Source: Roseibacillus sp.
Lineage (GTDB): Bacteria > Verrucomicrobiota > Verrucomicrobiia > Verrucomicrobiales > Akkermansiaceae
Reading direction: 5' to 3'
Assembly: GCA_028821775.1 (NCBI GenBank)
Contig: JAPKFB010000020.1
Location: forward strand, 1 to 64,000
Length of the DNA stretch: 64,000 nucleotides
A program made the position numbers and the translations under genes. Below the pieces are notes generated by a model that was not told the DNA's origin, did no database searches, and worked only from the letters and a program-made list of their open reading frames with translations. Shown here one piece after another: positions 37,003-45,173 of the stretch. Numbering within the stretch: the first letter of the stretch is position 1; each line of letters begins with the position of its first letter.

Positions 37003-37677
37003 ATGAGTATGTATCAGCACGGAGTGCTTCGGCAGCAACGAGTGTTGTTAGGCCTGATCCTGGTGATGGCCGCAGCCTTCGTGTGGCAAATGATCGTCGA
37101 GCACGCGGGCTATTCGCCCTTCATGTGTCGCCCGGCGGAGGTGACTGCGAGCTGGCGCCGATTGACGGATGGGGGACTTAATTCCAGTGACATCGCGACC
37201 TTCGGGACCATGCTAAGCTGCGCCATTTTGCATGCCGACGGAGGGCACATATTGGGCAACATGTTGTTCCTATGGCTCTTCGCGGCGCTGGCGGTGGAGC
37301 TTCTCGGCTCCTTCTGGATGCTCACGATCTTCTTCTTCACCGCGCTCACTGGTTCGCTCGGGCACACGCTCTTAAATCCCTACGACTACACGCCAACTCT
37401 CGGGGCATCGGGTGCGGTGATGGGATTTGAAGGAGCCTATCTAGCCATGGCAGTGAGATGGAGGCTTCCCGATCCCCATGTCTTTCCGCTCTCTCGGCCG
37501 GTGCCTCCGACCAATCTTGCGATCATGGCGGTGGCCTATTTCGCACTGGACTGGTCGTCGGTGATGAATCATTCCGACTCGAATGTCGCCTTTGGCGCCC
37601 ACCTCGGGGGGTTCATGGGCGGGCTCTTCCTGACTTCGTTCATCGTGCCCAAGCCAAAGATGGCCGAGCTGCGGTAG
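37003..37677 (+). CDS. Rhomboid family intramembrane serine protease (second copy)
   Basis: 224 residues from the ATG at 37003. The frame is open back to 36916, but those codons are not protein-like. The active-site Ser136 is in LGASGAVMG, the catalytic His200 is in FGAHLGGFMGG, and His82/Asn86 are in GHILGNML. About seven hydrophobic segments are present. It cleaves membrane-spanning substrates. It differs clearly from the copy at 10388, so it is not a recent duplicate. Confidence 0.9.
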   Translation: MSMYQHGVLRQQRVLLGLILVMAAAFVWQMIVEHAGYSPFMCRPAEVTASWRRLTDGGLNSSDIATFGTMLSCAILHADGGHILGNMLFLWLFAALAVELLGSFWMLTIFFFTALTGSLGHTLLNPYDYTPTLGASGAVMGFEGAYLAMAVRWRLPDPHVFPLSRPVPPTNLAIMAVAYFALDWSSVMNHSDSNVAFGAHLGGFMGGLFLTSFIVPKPKMAELR

Positions 37678-37732
37678 GGAGATTCCGGATCTGGTCTTGC
37701 AGCCTCTGGGGATCTGATTCAGGGATGAGGAT

Positions 37733-38248
37733 GTGGACGGAAAGGATTTCATCGGAAGGGGCGCCGCGCTTGTCGTGGTGATGGGATTGATGGAATTGAT
37801 GGGGTGTGCGGGCTCGCTCTCCGGTGGGCGCGCGAAAGTGGAGGCTGTTCCCCCTCTTCCTGCAGGCTTTGTAGCACTGCCCTCGGAATCGACGGGGTTC
37901 CGATCGGCCTGGATCCAAACTCCCACCGGGAGATGGGTGATCAATTTCGATGACGCGATTACCAAGATAGAGACTTCGCCCTACGTGGTGACCAAGTTGG
38001 ATTCCAAGTGGTATCCAGAGGAAGGGGGAGCCGATGCCGCTCTCTGTCGGGGCTACCAGAAGGGGGAGGTGACCATGGTGAGGATGGAGGGATCCAGTAA
38101 GTTCAAGACCGAGGAGACGAGAATCTTGTTCGTCAACAGCAAGTTGAAGGAGATCATCAAGTATTCCCTCCCTGGAGAAGGGATGGCACCTGATGAGCTG
38201 GGCGAATGGGTGCCCTACGACAAGAGAGTGCTACGGGAATCCTTCTAG
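37733..38248 (+). CDS. Small lipoprotein of unknown function
   Basis: 171 residues from a GTG, with a GGATGAGGAT stretch just upstream that may serve as a ribosome-binding site. A hydrophobic leader ends in a lipobox-like LMGC (Cys25), followed by AGSLSGG. The mature part (about 45-171) is a compact beta/alpha sequence with conserved-looking WVINFDDAI and EWVPYDKRVL. No family is recognised. Confidence 0.7.
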   Translation: MDGKDFIGRGAALVVVMGLMELMGCAGSLSGGRAKVEAVPPLPAGFVALPSESTGFRSAWIQTPTGRWVINFDDAITKIETSPYVVTKLDSKWYPEEGGADAALCRGYQKGEVTMVRMEGSSKFKTEETRILFVNSKLKEIIKYSLPGEGMAPDELGEWVPYDKRVLRESF

Positions 38249-38330
38249 GGCATCGCGAGGCTGGGGGGCCTTGTGAAACATGTTGGGGATCTCAATGTTC
38301 TGGGATCCGTGGTCACGACGACCTTCGAGC

Positions 38331-38348
38331 TGAGCTCGTACGAGCTCA
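38331..38348. repeat. 18-bp perfect palindrome
   Basis: TGAGCTCGTACGAGCTCA reads the same on both strands. It lies between the lipoprotein gene and the inverted-repeat element. It may be a hairpin, a protein-binding site or part of the adjacent element. Confidence 0.6.
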
Positions 38349-38350
38349 AC

Positions 38351-38438
38351 TAGCAGACTGTTGAATTTCTCCACAACGCCGCGCCACTCCATCCAACGGG
38401 TTCCGCGCAGCATTCTCGAGAAATTCAACACCCTGCTA
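38351..38438. repeat. MITE/REP-like element with 21-bp imperfect inverted repeats
   Basis: The left arm (38351-38371) and the right arm (38418-38438) are reverse complements at 19 of 21 positions. They are built around GTTGAATTTCTC / GAGAAATTCAAC. The 46-bp interior is GC-rich with no ORF. The size and the terminal repeats fit a miniature transposable element or a REP-type palindrome. No second copy is obvious in this window. Confidence 0.55.
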
Positions 38439-38505
38439 AAAGGGCCGGGCCAAAGGAAAAAAGACTGCGACTCCTGTTTCGCTGAGGAGTTTGATCTCCT
38501 TGGAC

Positions 38506-39783
38506 ATGTTGGAGAACGCGAGAATCACAGGATTGGTGGCTGCCGTTGCCCTGAGTGGCATGGTGATGGCACAGGAGAATCGACCTGGAGCGGGCCGCGA
38601 TTCGTTGTTTCCCATCCTCGATAAAAATGGCGATGGAACACTGGGGCAGGGGGAACTTGACCTTGCGATCTCTTCGCTACGCAAACTGGATCGCAATCAG
38701 GATGGGACCATCTCGCAAGAGGAGTTGCGGGCAGATCAGGGGAGTGGAGGAAGTCCGCGTCCCGGAGGGAGTCCCCGCTCCGGAGGGCGAGCCATTGCTG
38801 CGCCGACGTGGTCTGAGATCGATCAGGATGGTGACGGGAAAGTGAATCTCAAGGAAGCGCCGGAACGCATGAAGGGGCGCTTTGATCGCATGGATCAGAA
38901 TGGCGATGGGTTTCTCGACAAAGAGGAGCAGGAGCGCATCGACCAAATGTTCCGTCGCATGAGAGGGGGCGGTGGGCAGTCCCCGGAAGGTCGTGGTCGC
39001 GGGCGCTCTCCCCGCGGTGGAGGCAGTGGGAGTGAGGACGTGTGGAAGATCCTTGCCGAAAAGTACGACAAGGATCGGAATGGGGAAATTTCCAAGGAGG
39101 AGTACACCCGCGGTGGGGAGAAGTTTACGCAGCTTGATCGCAATGAAGACGGGAAGCTCAACGAGGCGGATTTCCTCGGTGGGCGTAATAGAGGTGGGGG
39201 GCGTGGTGGTCGCGGTCGCGGGCCAGGAAGAGACGGTGGGGCGGGTGCGCGCAGTGGAGTTCCTGAGGAAGGAGCGGATGCTCCAGATTTTGAGTTGGCC
39301 TACGCCTCCAAGGATGGCACTGCCAAGAACGGCAGGAAGGTCAAGCTCTCCAGCTTCAAGGGAGACAAACCTGTCGCGCTCGTCTTTGGGAGCTACACCT
39401 GACCGCCCTTTCGCAGGGAAGCCGGTCGGCTTACCGAACTTTACAACAACTACCACAAAGAGGTTCAGTTTTTCCTGGTCTACATCAAGGAAGCCCATGC
39501 CCTCGACTCGCGCTCTCCAAGCAGCTTCAAGGGCATCGAGGATCCCATCACTTTGGAGGAGCGCAACAATGTTTGCGTGGCTGCGATCGAGGATCTCAAA
39601 CTGCCCCTTCCCGCGATTGTGGATGACATGAAGGATACCGCGAACAGGGCGTACTCGGCCCAGCCTGATCGGCTCTATCTCATCTCCAAGGACGGCACGA
39701 TCGCCTTCGGTGGTGGCAAGGGGCCGGGAGGCTTCAAGCCGGATGAGTTGGAGGACGCGATTAAGAAGGAACTCGCGAAGTAG
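38506..39783 (+). CDS. EF-hand, deiodinase-like selenoprotein (in-frame TGA = selenocysteine)
   Basis: 425 residues if the TGA at 39400-39402 is read as Sec299. A Sec signal (about 1-22, VMAQEN) opens the protein. Six EF-hand loops follow, starting at D39, D62, D106, D130, D188 and D211, each with a standard D-x-[DN]-x-[DN]-G pattern. A Gly/Arg-rich linker runs from about 230 to 262. The thioredoxin-fold domain (about 265-425) reads GDKPVALVFGSYT, then TGA, then PPFRREAGRL. This is the deiodinase active-site pattern (S-x-T-U-P-P-F), and the downstream VYIKEAHALDS matches the family's conserved EAH block. The frame remains open for 127 codons after TGA to TAG at 39781. Start choice: GAGGAG (38484-38489) is 16 nt from the ATG at 38506; an in-frame TTG at 38500 is better spaced. 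It is probably a secreted thiol/selenol reductase; halogen removal is only a family-based possibility. Confidence 0.85.
39400..39437 (+). promoter_or_regulatory. Candidate bacterial SECIS element
   Basis: A perfect inverted repeat AAGCC / GGCTT (39419-39423 and 39428-39432) closes a GGTC loop. The first loop G is 21 nt after the last base of TGA. Bacterial SECIS elements recognised by SelB lie directly behind the UGA within the coding region and usually show a short stem with G and U in the apical loop. Additional GG/CC pairing below the stem is possible (39416-39417 with 39434-39435). Folding was judged by eye. Confidence 0.6.
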
Positions 39784-39872
39784 CTCGCGAAGAAACTCGG
39801 GAAGGGATTCGAGAAGGAACAGGAGGGATTCGGCCTGAATTCTCGGCACCCTCCTTTTCGGACGGAGGCGAA

Positions 39873-41444
39873 TTGAATTTGCCAAAGCTGGTCCTGTCGC
39901 GAGGATCCGGGGGTGATGTTCAATGGGCAGAGGAGATGACGGGAGGAGTGCCATTCATCCTCGCGGCGTTCGGCCATCTTCGGGTGGCGGACGTGATTGT
40001 TCTGGCAATCTACCTTGCCGGAATCGTCGGATTGGGATGCTGGTTGATGCGTCGCAGCAAGACTGCGGAGGGATTCACGACCGGCAATCGGTCGATGGCG
40101 GGCTGGGTGGTGGGCTTCTCGATCTTTGGAACCTACGTGAGTAGCATCAGCTTCCTCGCCAATCCTGGGAAGAGCTACCTGGGCAATTGGAATCCTTTTG
40201 TCTTTGGTCTTGGGATTCCATTGGCCGCCTGGATTGCCACCAAATGGTTTGTGCCATTTTATCGTCGCGGGGGCTCCGTTTCGGCCTTCGCCCATCTGGA
40301 GGATCGCTTTGGGCTTTGGGCCCGGTGGTATGCCGGCATTTGTTTTGTGCTCATGCAGCTGAGCCGGATGGGCTCCATCCTCTTCCTAGTCGCGCTCGCG
40401 GTGGGTCAGTTGACGGGTTGGAGCACGGCCGGAATCATCGTGGGGGTCGGTCTCCTCGTTGTGGCCTATACCATGTTGGGAGGAATCGAAGCCGTGATCT
40501 GGACCGATGTGGTGCAGAGTATCGTGCTCACGGTAGGGGCGCTCATCGCTCTCTGGATTCTGCTCTCCGGTTCGCCGGAAGTGGCGGTGCACTTGCGCGA
40601 ACACGCGAGCGAGAAAATGAGCCTGGGAAGTCTTGGCGCGAGTCTCACGGAGTCGACCTTCTGGGTGGTCTTGATTTACGGCTTCTTCATGAATCTCAAC
40701 AATTTCGGGATCGATCAAACCTATGTTCAACGCTACCTCGCGGCGAAGAGTGACGAGTCCGCGAAACGCAGTGTGTGGCTGGGAGGGTTGATGTATCTGC
40801 CGGTCTCGGCGCTGCTCTTTCTCGTCGGCACGGCTTTGTTCTCCTACTACCAAGTGCACGCTCATGAGATGTCCGCGGAGCTTGCGGGACGACTGGCCGA
40901 GGGACAGGACGGGGACAAGGTGTTTCCTTTCTTCATCGCGACCCAGATGCCGGCTGGCATCACAGGGCTCCTGGTGGCGGCCATTCTTGCGGCGGCGATG
41001 AGTAGTGTGGACTCTTCGCTCAATTCTTCAGCCACCCTCGTGCTGGAGGACTTTGTGAGGCGCACCGGAATGGGGATGAGCAAGTCTCAGAAAGGGGAGC
41101 TCCGGGTGCTTCATCTCGCTACCGCGATTTTTGGATTGCTGGGAATTGGGGTGGCTCTTGCCATGATGGGAGTGTCGAGTGTGCTCGATACCTGGTGGAC
41201 CTTGGCGGGAATCTTTGCCGGCGGAGTGCTCGGACTGTTTTTGCTCGGGATGCTGGTGGCGAGGGTGAATACTCGCGCTGCGGGAATTGCAGCGGGGTGC
41301 GGAGTCGGCTTGATTGTGTTCTTGAGCCTGGATGCCAACCCGCTCCACAAATTTCTCACCGTCGTGATTGGAACGTCCGCAATCGTGATCATCGGATTCG
41401 TCCTGACGGTCGTTCTCGAACGAGGGCGAGGGGAGAGCCGCTGA
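39873..41444 (+). CDS. Sodium:solute symporter (SSS family)
   Basis: 523 residues from a TTG with GGAGG five bases upstream (39864-39868). An ATG at 39939 with AGAGGAG directly before it is the alternative. About 13 hydrophobic segments are present. Family landmarks are GFTTGNRSMAGWVVGFSIFGTYVSS, AYTMLGGIEAVIWTDVVQ (the SSS signature), FGIDQTYVQRYLAAKS and AAAMSSVDSSLNS. It imports a small solute with Na+. The substrate is not predictable; SSS members carry sugars, sialic acid, amino acids and, in animals, iodide. It starts 89 bp after the selenoprotein stop on the same strand, so the two may be cotranscribed. Confidence 0.92.
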   Translation: MNLPKLVLSRGSGGDVQWAEEMTGGVPFILAAFGHLRVADVIVLAIYLAGIVGLGCWLMRRSKTAEGFTTGNRSMAGWVVGFSIFGTYVSSISFLANPGKSYLGNWNPFVFGLGIPLAAWIATKWFVPFYRRGGSVSAFAHLEDRFGLWARWYAGICFVLMQLSRMGSILFLVALAVGQLTGWSTAGIIVGVGLLVVAYTMLGGIEAVIWTDVVQSIVLTVGALIALWILLSGSPEVAVHLREHASEKMSLGSLGASLTESTFWVVLIYGFFMNLNNFGIDQTYVQRYLAAKSDESAKRSVWLGGLMYLPVSALLFLVGTALFSYYQVHAHEMSAELAGRLAEGQDGDKVFPFFIATQMPAGITGLLVAAILAAAMSSVDSSLNSSATLVLEDFVRRTGMGMSKSQKGELRVLHLATAIFGLLGIGVALAMMGVSSVLDTWWTLAGIFAGGVLGLFLLGMLVARVNTRAAGIAAGCGVGLIVFLSLDANPLHKFLTVVIGTSAIVIIGFVLTVVLERGRGESR

Positions 41445-41492
41445 CCGATCGCGGCTTGATGGAGGGCGTGTTTCCAGAACGCCCGAGGCCCT

Positions 41493-41526
41493 GAAAACAA
41501 AATCGCCCGCATCACTGATGCGGACG
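41493..41526 (-). terminator. Rho-independent terminator of the small basic protein gene
   Basis: On the minus strand a 7-bp stem CCGCATC/GATGCGG with a 3-nt loop (41507-41523) is followed by ATTTTGTTTT. It lies 38 bp after the stop of the gene at 41564. The plus-strand side has no T-tract, so it serves the minus gene. Confidence 0.75.
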
Positions 41527-41563
41527 ATGGATGGGGAGATCGAAGGGTGAAGATCGTTTCTGA

Positions 41564-41743
41564 CTACTCGCTATCCTTGGCCACCTTGGCGGGATACTTG
41601 AGCATGTCGCGCACGTCTTTCTGATTCATCCTGGCCACGACTTCTGCTTCCACGCCGAGAGCGACGAGGCGCTTGCGATGGTCGGCTTGGCGACGACGTT
41701 TGGCTGCACCTCCCTTGCGAGGGCGGGTGAGCTGCGTCTTCAT
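41564..41743 (-). CDS. Small basic protein of unknown function
   Basis: 59 residues from the ATG at 41743; an ATG at 41764 would add seven residues. The sequence is strongly basic (RPRKGGAAKRRRQADHRKRLVALG), then a short helix ending MLKYPAKVAKDSE. Composition suggests nucleic-acid or ribosome association (inference). It has its own terminator, which supports a real gene. The family is not recognised. Confidence 0.75.
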   Translation of the reverse strand: MKTQLTRPRKGGAAKRRRQADHRKRLVALGVEAEVVARMNQKDVRDMLKYPAKVAKDSE

Positions 41744-41899
41744 GAACTTTCTTTTGGTTCGCATAACGGGGTCGTGTTGGGGTCGCGGAGGGGGCGGGTA
41801 AATAGGGTCTCTGGAGCGCCGGGTCAATCTCAATTCCGCCAATTTCCCGGCCCGAAAGCGCCTTGCCCTGCGGGAAAAGGGGCCCAGGATGCCGCTCCA

Positions 41900-42310
41900 G
41901 TGAGCGAAGAGTCCTACAGCGCAGTCTATGAGCAGGCCATGACGGTCCCCGCCTCGGTGATCGACGGCAATGGTCACGTCAACAATGTGGCCTATGTCCA
42001 GTGGATGCAGGACGTCGCGATCCTGCATTTCGAGGCCTTGGGCGGGGCAGGCATGATGGCCGAGCACGGCGCGGTCTGGGTGGCGCGATCCCACCAGATC
42101 GAGTATCTGCGTCCAGTCTTCCAGGATGACGAACTGGTCATGCGGACTTGGATTGCTGGCATGGAGCGCGTCAAATCCGTGCGGCACTACGAATTTGTTA
42201 AGGAGGGAGTAGTGATTGCGCAGGGTGAAACGGACTGGATCTTCGTCGATGCGCAGAGTGGCCGGCCCAAGCGAATTCCAGAGGAGATGAAGGCCACGGT
42301 GCGGAATTGA
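41900..42310 (+). CDS. Acyl-CoA thioesterase (4HBT/YbgC-like hotdog fold)
   Basis: 136 residues from a GTG at 41900. The frame is open upstream to 41678, but that part is antisense to the small basic protein and not protein-like. The active-site block DGNGHVNNVAYVQWMQD (Asp22, His26, Asn28) is the standard 4HBT signature. The typical LRPV and EFVKEGVVIAQGETDW blocks follow. It hydrolyses acyl-CoA or related thioesters in the cytoplasm. The alpha/beta hydrolase gene follows 10 bp after its stop and is probably cotranscribed. Confidence 0.9.
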   Translation: MSEESYSAVYEQAMTVPASVIDGNGHVNNVAYVQWMQDVAILHFEALGGAGMMAEHGAVWVARSHQIEYLRPVFQDDELVMRTWIAGMERVKSVRHYEFVKEGVVIAQGETDWIFVDAQSGRPKRIPEEMKATVRN

Positions 42311-42320
42311 GATCATCGGT

Positions 42321-44231
42321 TTGAAAGGAGGGTCGGTTGCGGTTCGTTGCAGCGCCGTGCAGATCGTTTACATCGCGTTCCGTTTGGTGCTCGTCCTTGG
42401 CTTGCTGGAAAGGATGGCGGCGGAGACCCTCCCTCCTCTCGACGGCAAGGAGCCGCCGCAGACTGTGGCCGAGCTCTGGTCCAGCTACGATCCTGACGCG
42501 GAACCGCTCGAAGTGAAGGTCATCAAGGAGTATCAGGAGGACGGGCTGACCATTCGCATGCTCACCTACACGATTGGAACGTTCAAGGGTGTGAAGTCCA
42601 AGATGGCGGCCTGGTACGCTTTTCCCGCCAAGCATGAGGGGAAGTTGCCGGCCTTGATCCAGATGCATGGTGGTGGTCAGCGGGCCGAGATCCACAGTGT
42701 GAAGTATGGCGCGCAGAACGGCTATGCCTGTCTCGCGATCAACTGGGGTGGCCGCCTGTTAGAGAGGGCGGGCGAGGATGATCCGGGGACGGATTGGGGT
42801 GCGGTGGATGCCACCCAGACAGGGCACAATGGGCACTACGGTTCTCTCCTGCCGGATGACAGGACGATCGATCCGGTCGAGTCGCCGAGAAACAACAATT
42901 GGTTTCTCATTGTGATCGGAGCGAAGCGGGGGGTCAGTTTTCTGTGTCGGCAACCCGAAGTGGATGCCAAGCGGATCGGGGCCTTCGGGCATTCCATGGG
43001 CGGCAAGCTCACCGTGATGCTCAGCGGTGCCGATCCGCGCATCAAAGTAGCCGCTCCATCCTGTGGTGGCTGCGGGAGTGCGCCGGACTCCATTCGCAAG
43101 CGACCCAATGCCGGGGTGCGTCCCAAGAAGAGTGCGCTCTATCACCAGACGATCGATGACACGCCCTATCTCGAGCGCATCACGGCTCCGATCCTCTACA
43201 TGGGGCCGCAGAACGACTTCAACGGAATTCTTGATAACGTCTATGCGAATTGGAAGAGCCTTCCGAGCAAGGTGGTCAACTACACGGTAACTCCCCACAT
43301 GAATCACCGGGCGACGGCAGAGCATGTCTATCCGGGGATGCTGTTCTTCGCGGATCATCTCAAAGGGACTTTCGAGTTTCCGGCCACCCCTGGGCTTGAG
43401 GTGAGGCTCAAGAACGAGAAAGGGATTCCGACTGCAGTTCTCGTTCCGGACCAGTTGGGAAACGTGGCCCGAGTGGAGATTTTTTACTCCGTGGATTCGC
43501 ACATCCTGACTCGTTTCTGGCGCACCGCGAAGGCGACCCGCCAGGGGCAGTCCTGGGGCGCGGAGCTCCCGTTCTTCAGCGCGGGCCAACCGCTCTTCGT
43601 GATGGCCAACGTCTACTACAAGTTGCAGCACAAGGTGGTCGGATACCCCTGGATGAAGAGGGCCCCCGAGACATTTGGTCTTTCCTCCAAGATGCTCAGC
43701 TACTCACCCGAAGAGCTCAAGAAGTCCGGCCTGCAGGGAAGTCCGGAACGGAGCAGGCTGATCGAAACCGACTTTGCAGACTATCAGGACTGGTACCGAC
43801 TCAACTGGCAAAATCCGCACCATTGGGGTGCCTATACCCGCAAGCTGAAGGATCCCGCCTTCGCGGCTCCGGATGGAGCGAGCCTGGCTCTCGAGGTCCG
43901 GCTGGAGCACGACCTGACATTTTTTATTCACCTTCAGAACAACAATTGGAATGCCTTCCCCGGGGAGAAGAGTGGGGAGTACTTCGCGCAGGTTGAGGTG
44001 GTGGGGTCGCAGGAATGGCAAACGATCAAAGTGAGCCTGGACGATTTCCAGCCGGTGCATGAGCGCAGTAGTGAGCCGCTGCGAAGCTGGGGTCATGTGA
44101 CGGAGTTTGGGCTGCGCGGGAAACTGACGCTGCAACGTGGCGGGAAGCAGCTGGAGCTTCCTGAAAGGGGAGTGAACGATCGCTGGTCGACTCCTCGATC
44201 CTTCCGAAATCTCCGATGGGAAGGTCCTTGA
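42321..44231 (+). CDS. Secreted alpha/beta hydrolase (acetyl-xylan-esterase/dienelactone-hydrolase-like)
   Basis: 636 residues from a TTG at 42321. An internal GTG at 42357 opens a cleaner hydrophobic leader (VYIAFRLVLVLGLLERMAAE) and may be the true start. The nucleophile motif is GHSMGG (Ser225), with HGGGQ as the oxyanion strand (about 116-120). A plausible acid in GPQNDFNG and the His in PHMNHRAT complete the triad. The C-terminal 260 residues form beta-rich extra domains (about 375-636) not found in minimal hydrolases. It probably de-esterifies a sugar or polysaccharide outside the cytoplasm. The class II aldolase gene starts 142 bp downstream. Confidence 0.82.
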   Translation: MKGGSVAVRCSAVQIVYIAFRLVLVLGLLERMAAETLPPLDGKEPPQTVAELWSSYDPDAEPLEVKVIKEYQEDGLTIRMLTYTIGTFKGVKSKMAAWYAFPAKHEGKLPALIQMHGGGQRAEIHSVKYGAQNGYACLAINWGGRLLERAGEDDPGTDWGAVDATQTGHNGHYGSLLPDDRTIDPVESPRNNNWFLIVIGAKRGVSFLCRQPEVDAKRIGAFGHSMGGKLTVMLSGADPRIKVAAPSCGGCGSAPDSIRKRPNAGVRPKKSALYHQTIDDTPYLERITAPILYMGPQNDFNGILDNVYANWKSLPSKVVNYTVTPHMNHRATAEHVYPGMLFFADHLKGTFEFPATPGLEVRLKNEKGIPTAVLVPDQLGNVARVEIFYSVDSHILTRFWRTAKATRQGQSWGAELPFFSAGQPLFVMANVYYKLQHKVVGYPWMKRAPETFGLSSKMLSYSPEELKKSGLQGSPERSRLIETDFADYQDWYRLNWQNPHHWGAYTRKLKDPAFAAPDGASLALEVRLEHDLTFFIHLQNNNWNAFPGEKSGEYFAQVEVVGSQEWQTIKVSLDDFQPVHERSSEPLRSWGHVTEFGLRGKLTLQRGGKQLELPERGVNDRWSTPRSFRNLRWEGP

Positions 44232-44373
44232 GGGGCCGCGGATTACGAAGCCGTGATCCTTGGGGGCCTCTGCGGTCGAGGGGAAGATCATCCTTTGCCT
44301 GCACCGCCGATGGAGGCACTTTTTCAAATGCAGAGTTGAACGATTCGTTCCGCTCCTCAGGGTGGACCTCGCC

Positions 44374-45129
44374 ATGAGCAAAGATCCATTGGATGAACTT
44401 CTCCGCCTCTCGCACGAAATTGGGCGAGAGGACCGCAAGTTGACAATTTTGGGAGAGGGAAACACCTCCGCGCAAATTTCCGATTCCGAATTCCTGGTCA
44501 AGGCCAGCGGTTCGTGTCTCGCGAACCTGAAAGCCGAACAGGTCACCCGTTGCCAGGTCGAGACCGTGCTCACCTTGTTGGAAGATCGCCCCTTTACCAA
44601 CGAGGAAGTGGACGAGGTGCTCCTGGCAAGCAGGGTCGATCCGGAGTCGAAGAAGCCCAGCATTGAAACCATGTTTCATGCCTGGTTGCTCACCTTGGAA
44701 GGGGTGGATTTTGTGGGACATTGCCACTCGGTGGCCGCCAATAAGATTCTCTGTTCTCCACGCGGCCGCGACTTTGCGGGCCATCGGATGTTTCCGGACG
44801 AGATCGTGTGCTGCGGGCGCGCCTCGGTGTTTGTCGAGAACTGCGATCCGGGCCTGCCCCTTGCAATTGGAATTCGCGAGCAGACCGCAAACTACGTCAA
44901 GCAACATGGGGAAGCGCCGCGGCTCATCCTCCTGGAGAATCACGGGATCATTGCCTTGGGGAAGACCGCCGACGCGGTCCTGGCCTGCACCTACATGGCC
45001 GATAAGGCCGCAACGATTTTTGCCGGGGCTGCCACCATGGGCGGCCCCGTCTTCCTGCCGCAAGAACAGATCGAGCGGATCGCGGGGAGACCGGATGAGG
45101 TCTACCGGCAGAAACAGTTGAATCTCTAG
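44374..45129 (+). CDS. Class II aldolase/adducin family protein
   Basis: 251 residues from the ATG at 44374, which has an AGGGTGGA stretch about 8 bases upstream. The frame is open upstream to 44260, but there it is not protein-like. Landmarks are LTILGEGNTSAQ, FLVKASGSCLANL, SIETMFHAWLLT, GHCHSVAANK (metal-binding His pair), and RLILLENHGIIALG. Class II aldolases of this type cleave sugar phosphates such as fuculose- or rhamnulose-1-phosphate into dihydroxyacetone phosphate and an aldehyde, using zinc. It is the first gene of a three-gene set with a FGGY kinase and a HAD phosphatase, which fits kinase-then-aldolase breakdown of a ketose. Confidence 0.9.
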   Translation: MSKDPLDELLRLSHEIGREDRKLTILGEGNTSAQISDSEFLVKASGSCLANLKAEQVTRCQVETVLTLLEDRPFTNEEVDEVLLASRVDPESKKPSIETMFHAWLLTLEGVDFVGHCHSVAANKILCSPRGRDFAGHRMFPDEIVCCGRASVFVENCDPGLPLAIGIREQTANYVKQHGEAPRLILLENHGIIALGKTADAVLACTYMADKAATIFAGAATMGGPVFLPQEQIERIAGRPDEVYRQKQLNL

Positions 45130-45173
45130 TGCGGGAATCGAGGCGGTATTGGATTCATTGATTGGAGTGAGCG

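Noticed and set aside
39400-39402. TGA taken as the true end of a 298-residue EF-hand protein
   Set aside because: The frame continues in the deiodinase active site and 127 further codons with family features, and a SECIS-like hairpin follows; the Sec reading explains the data better.
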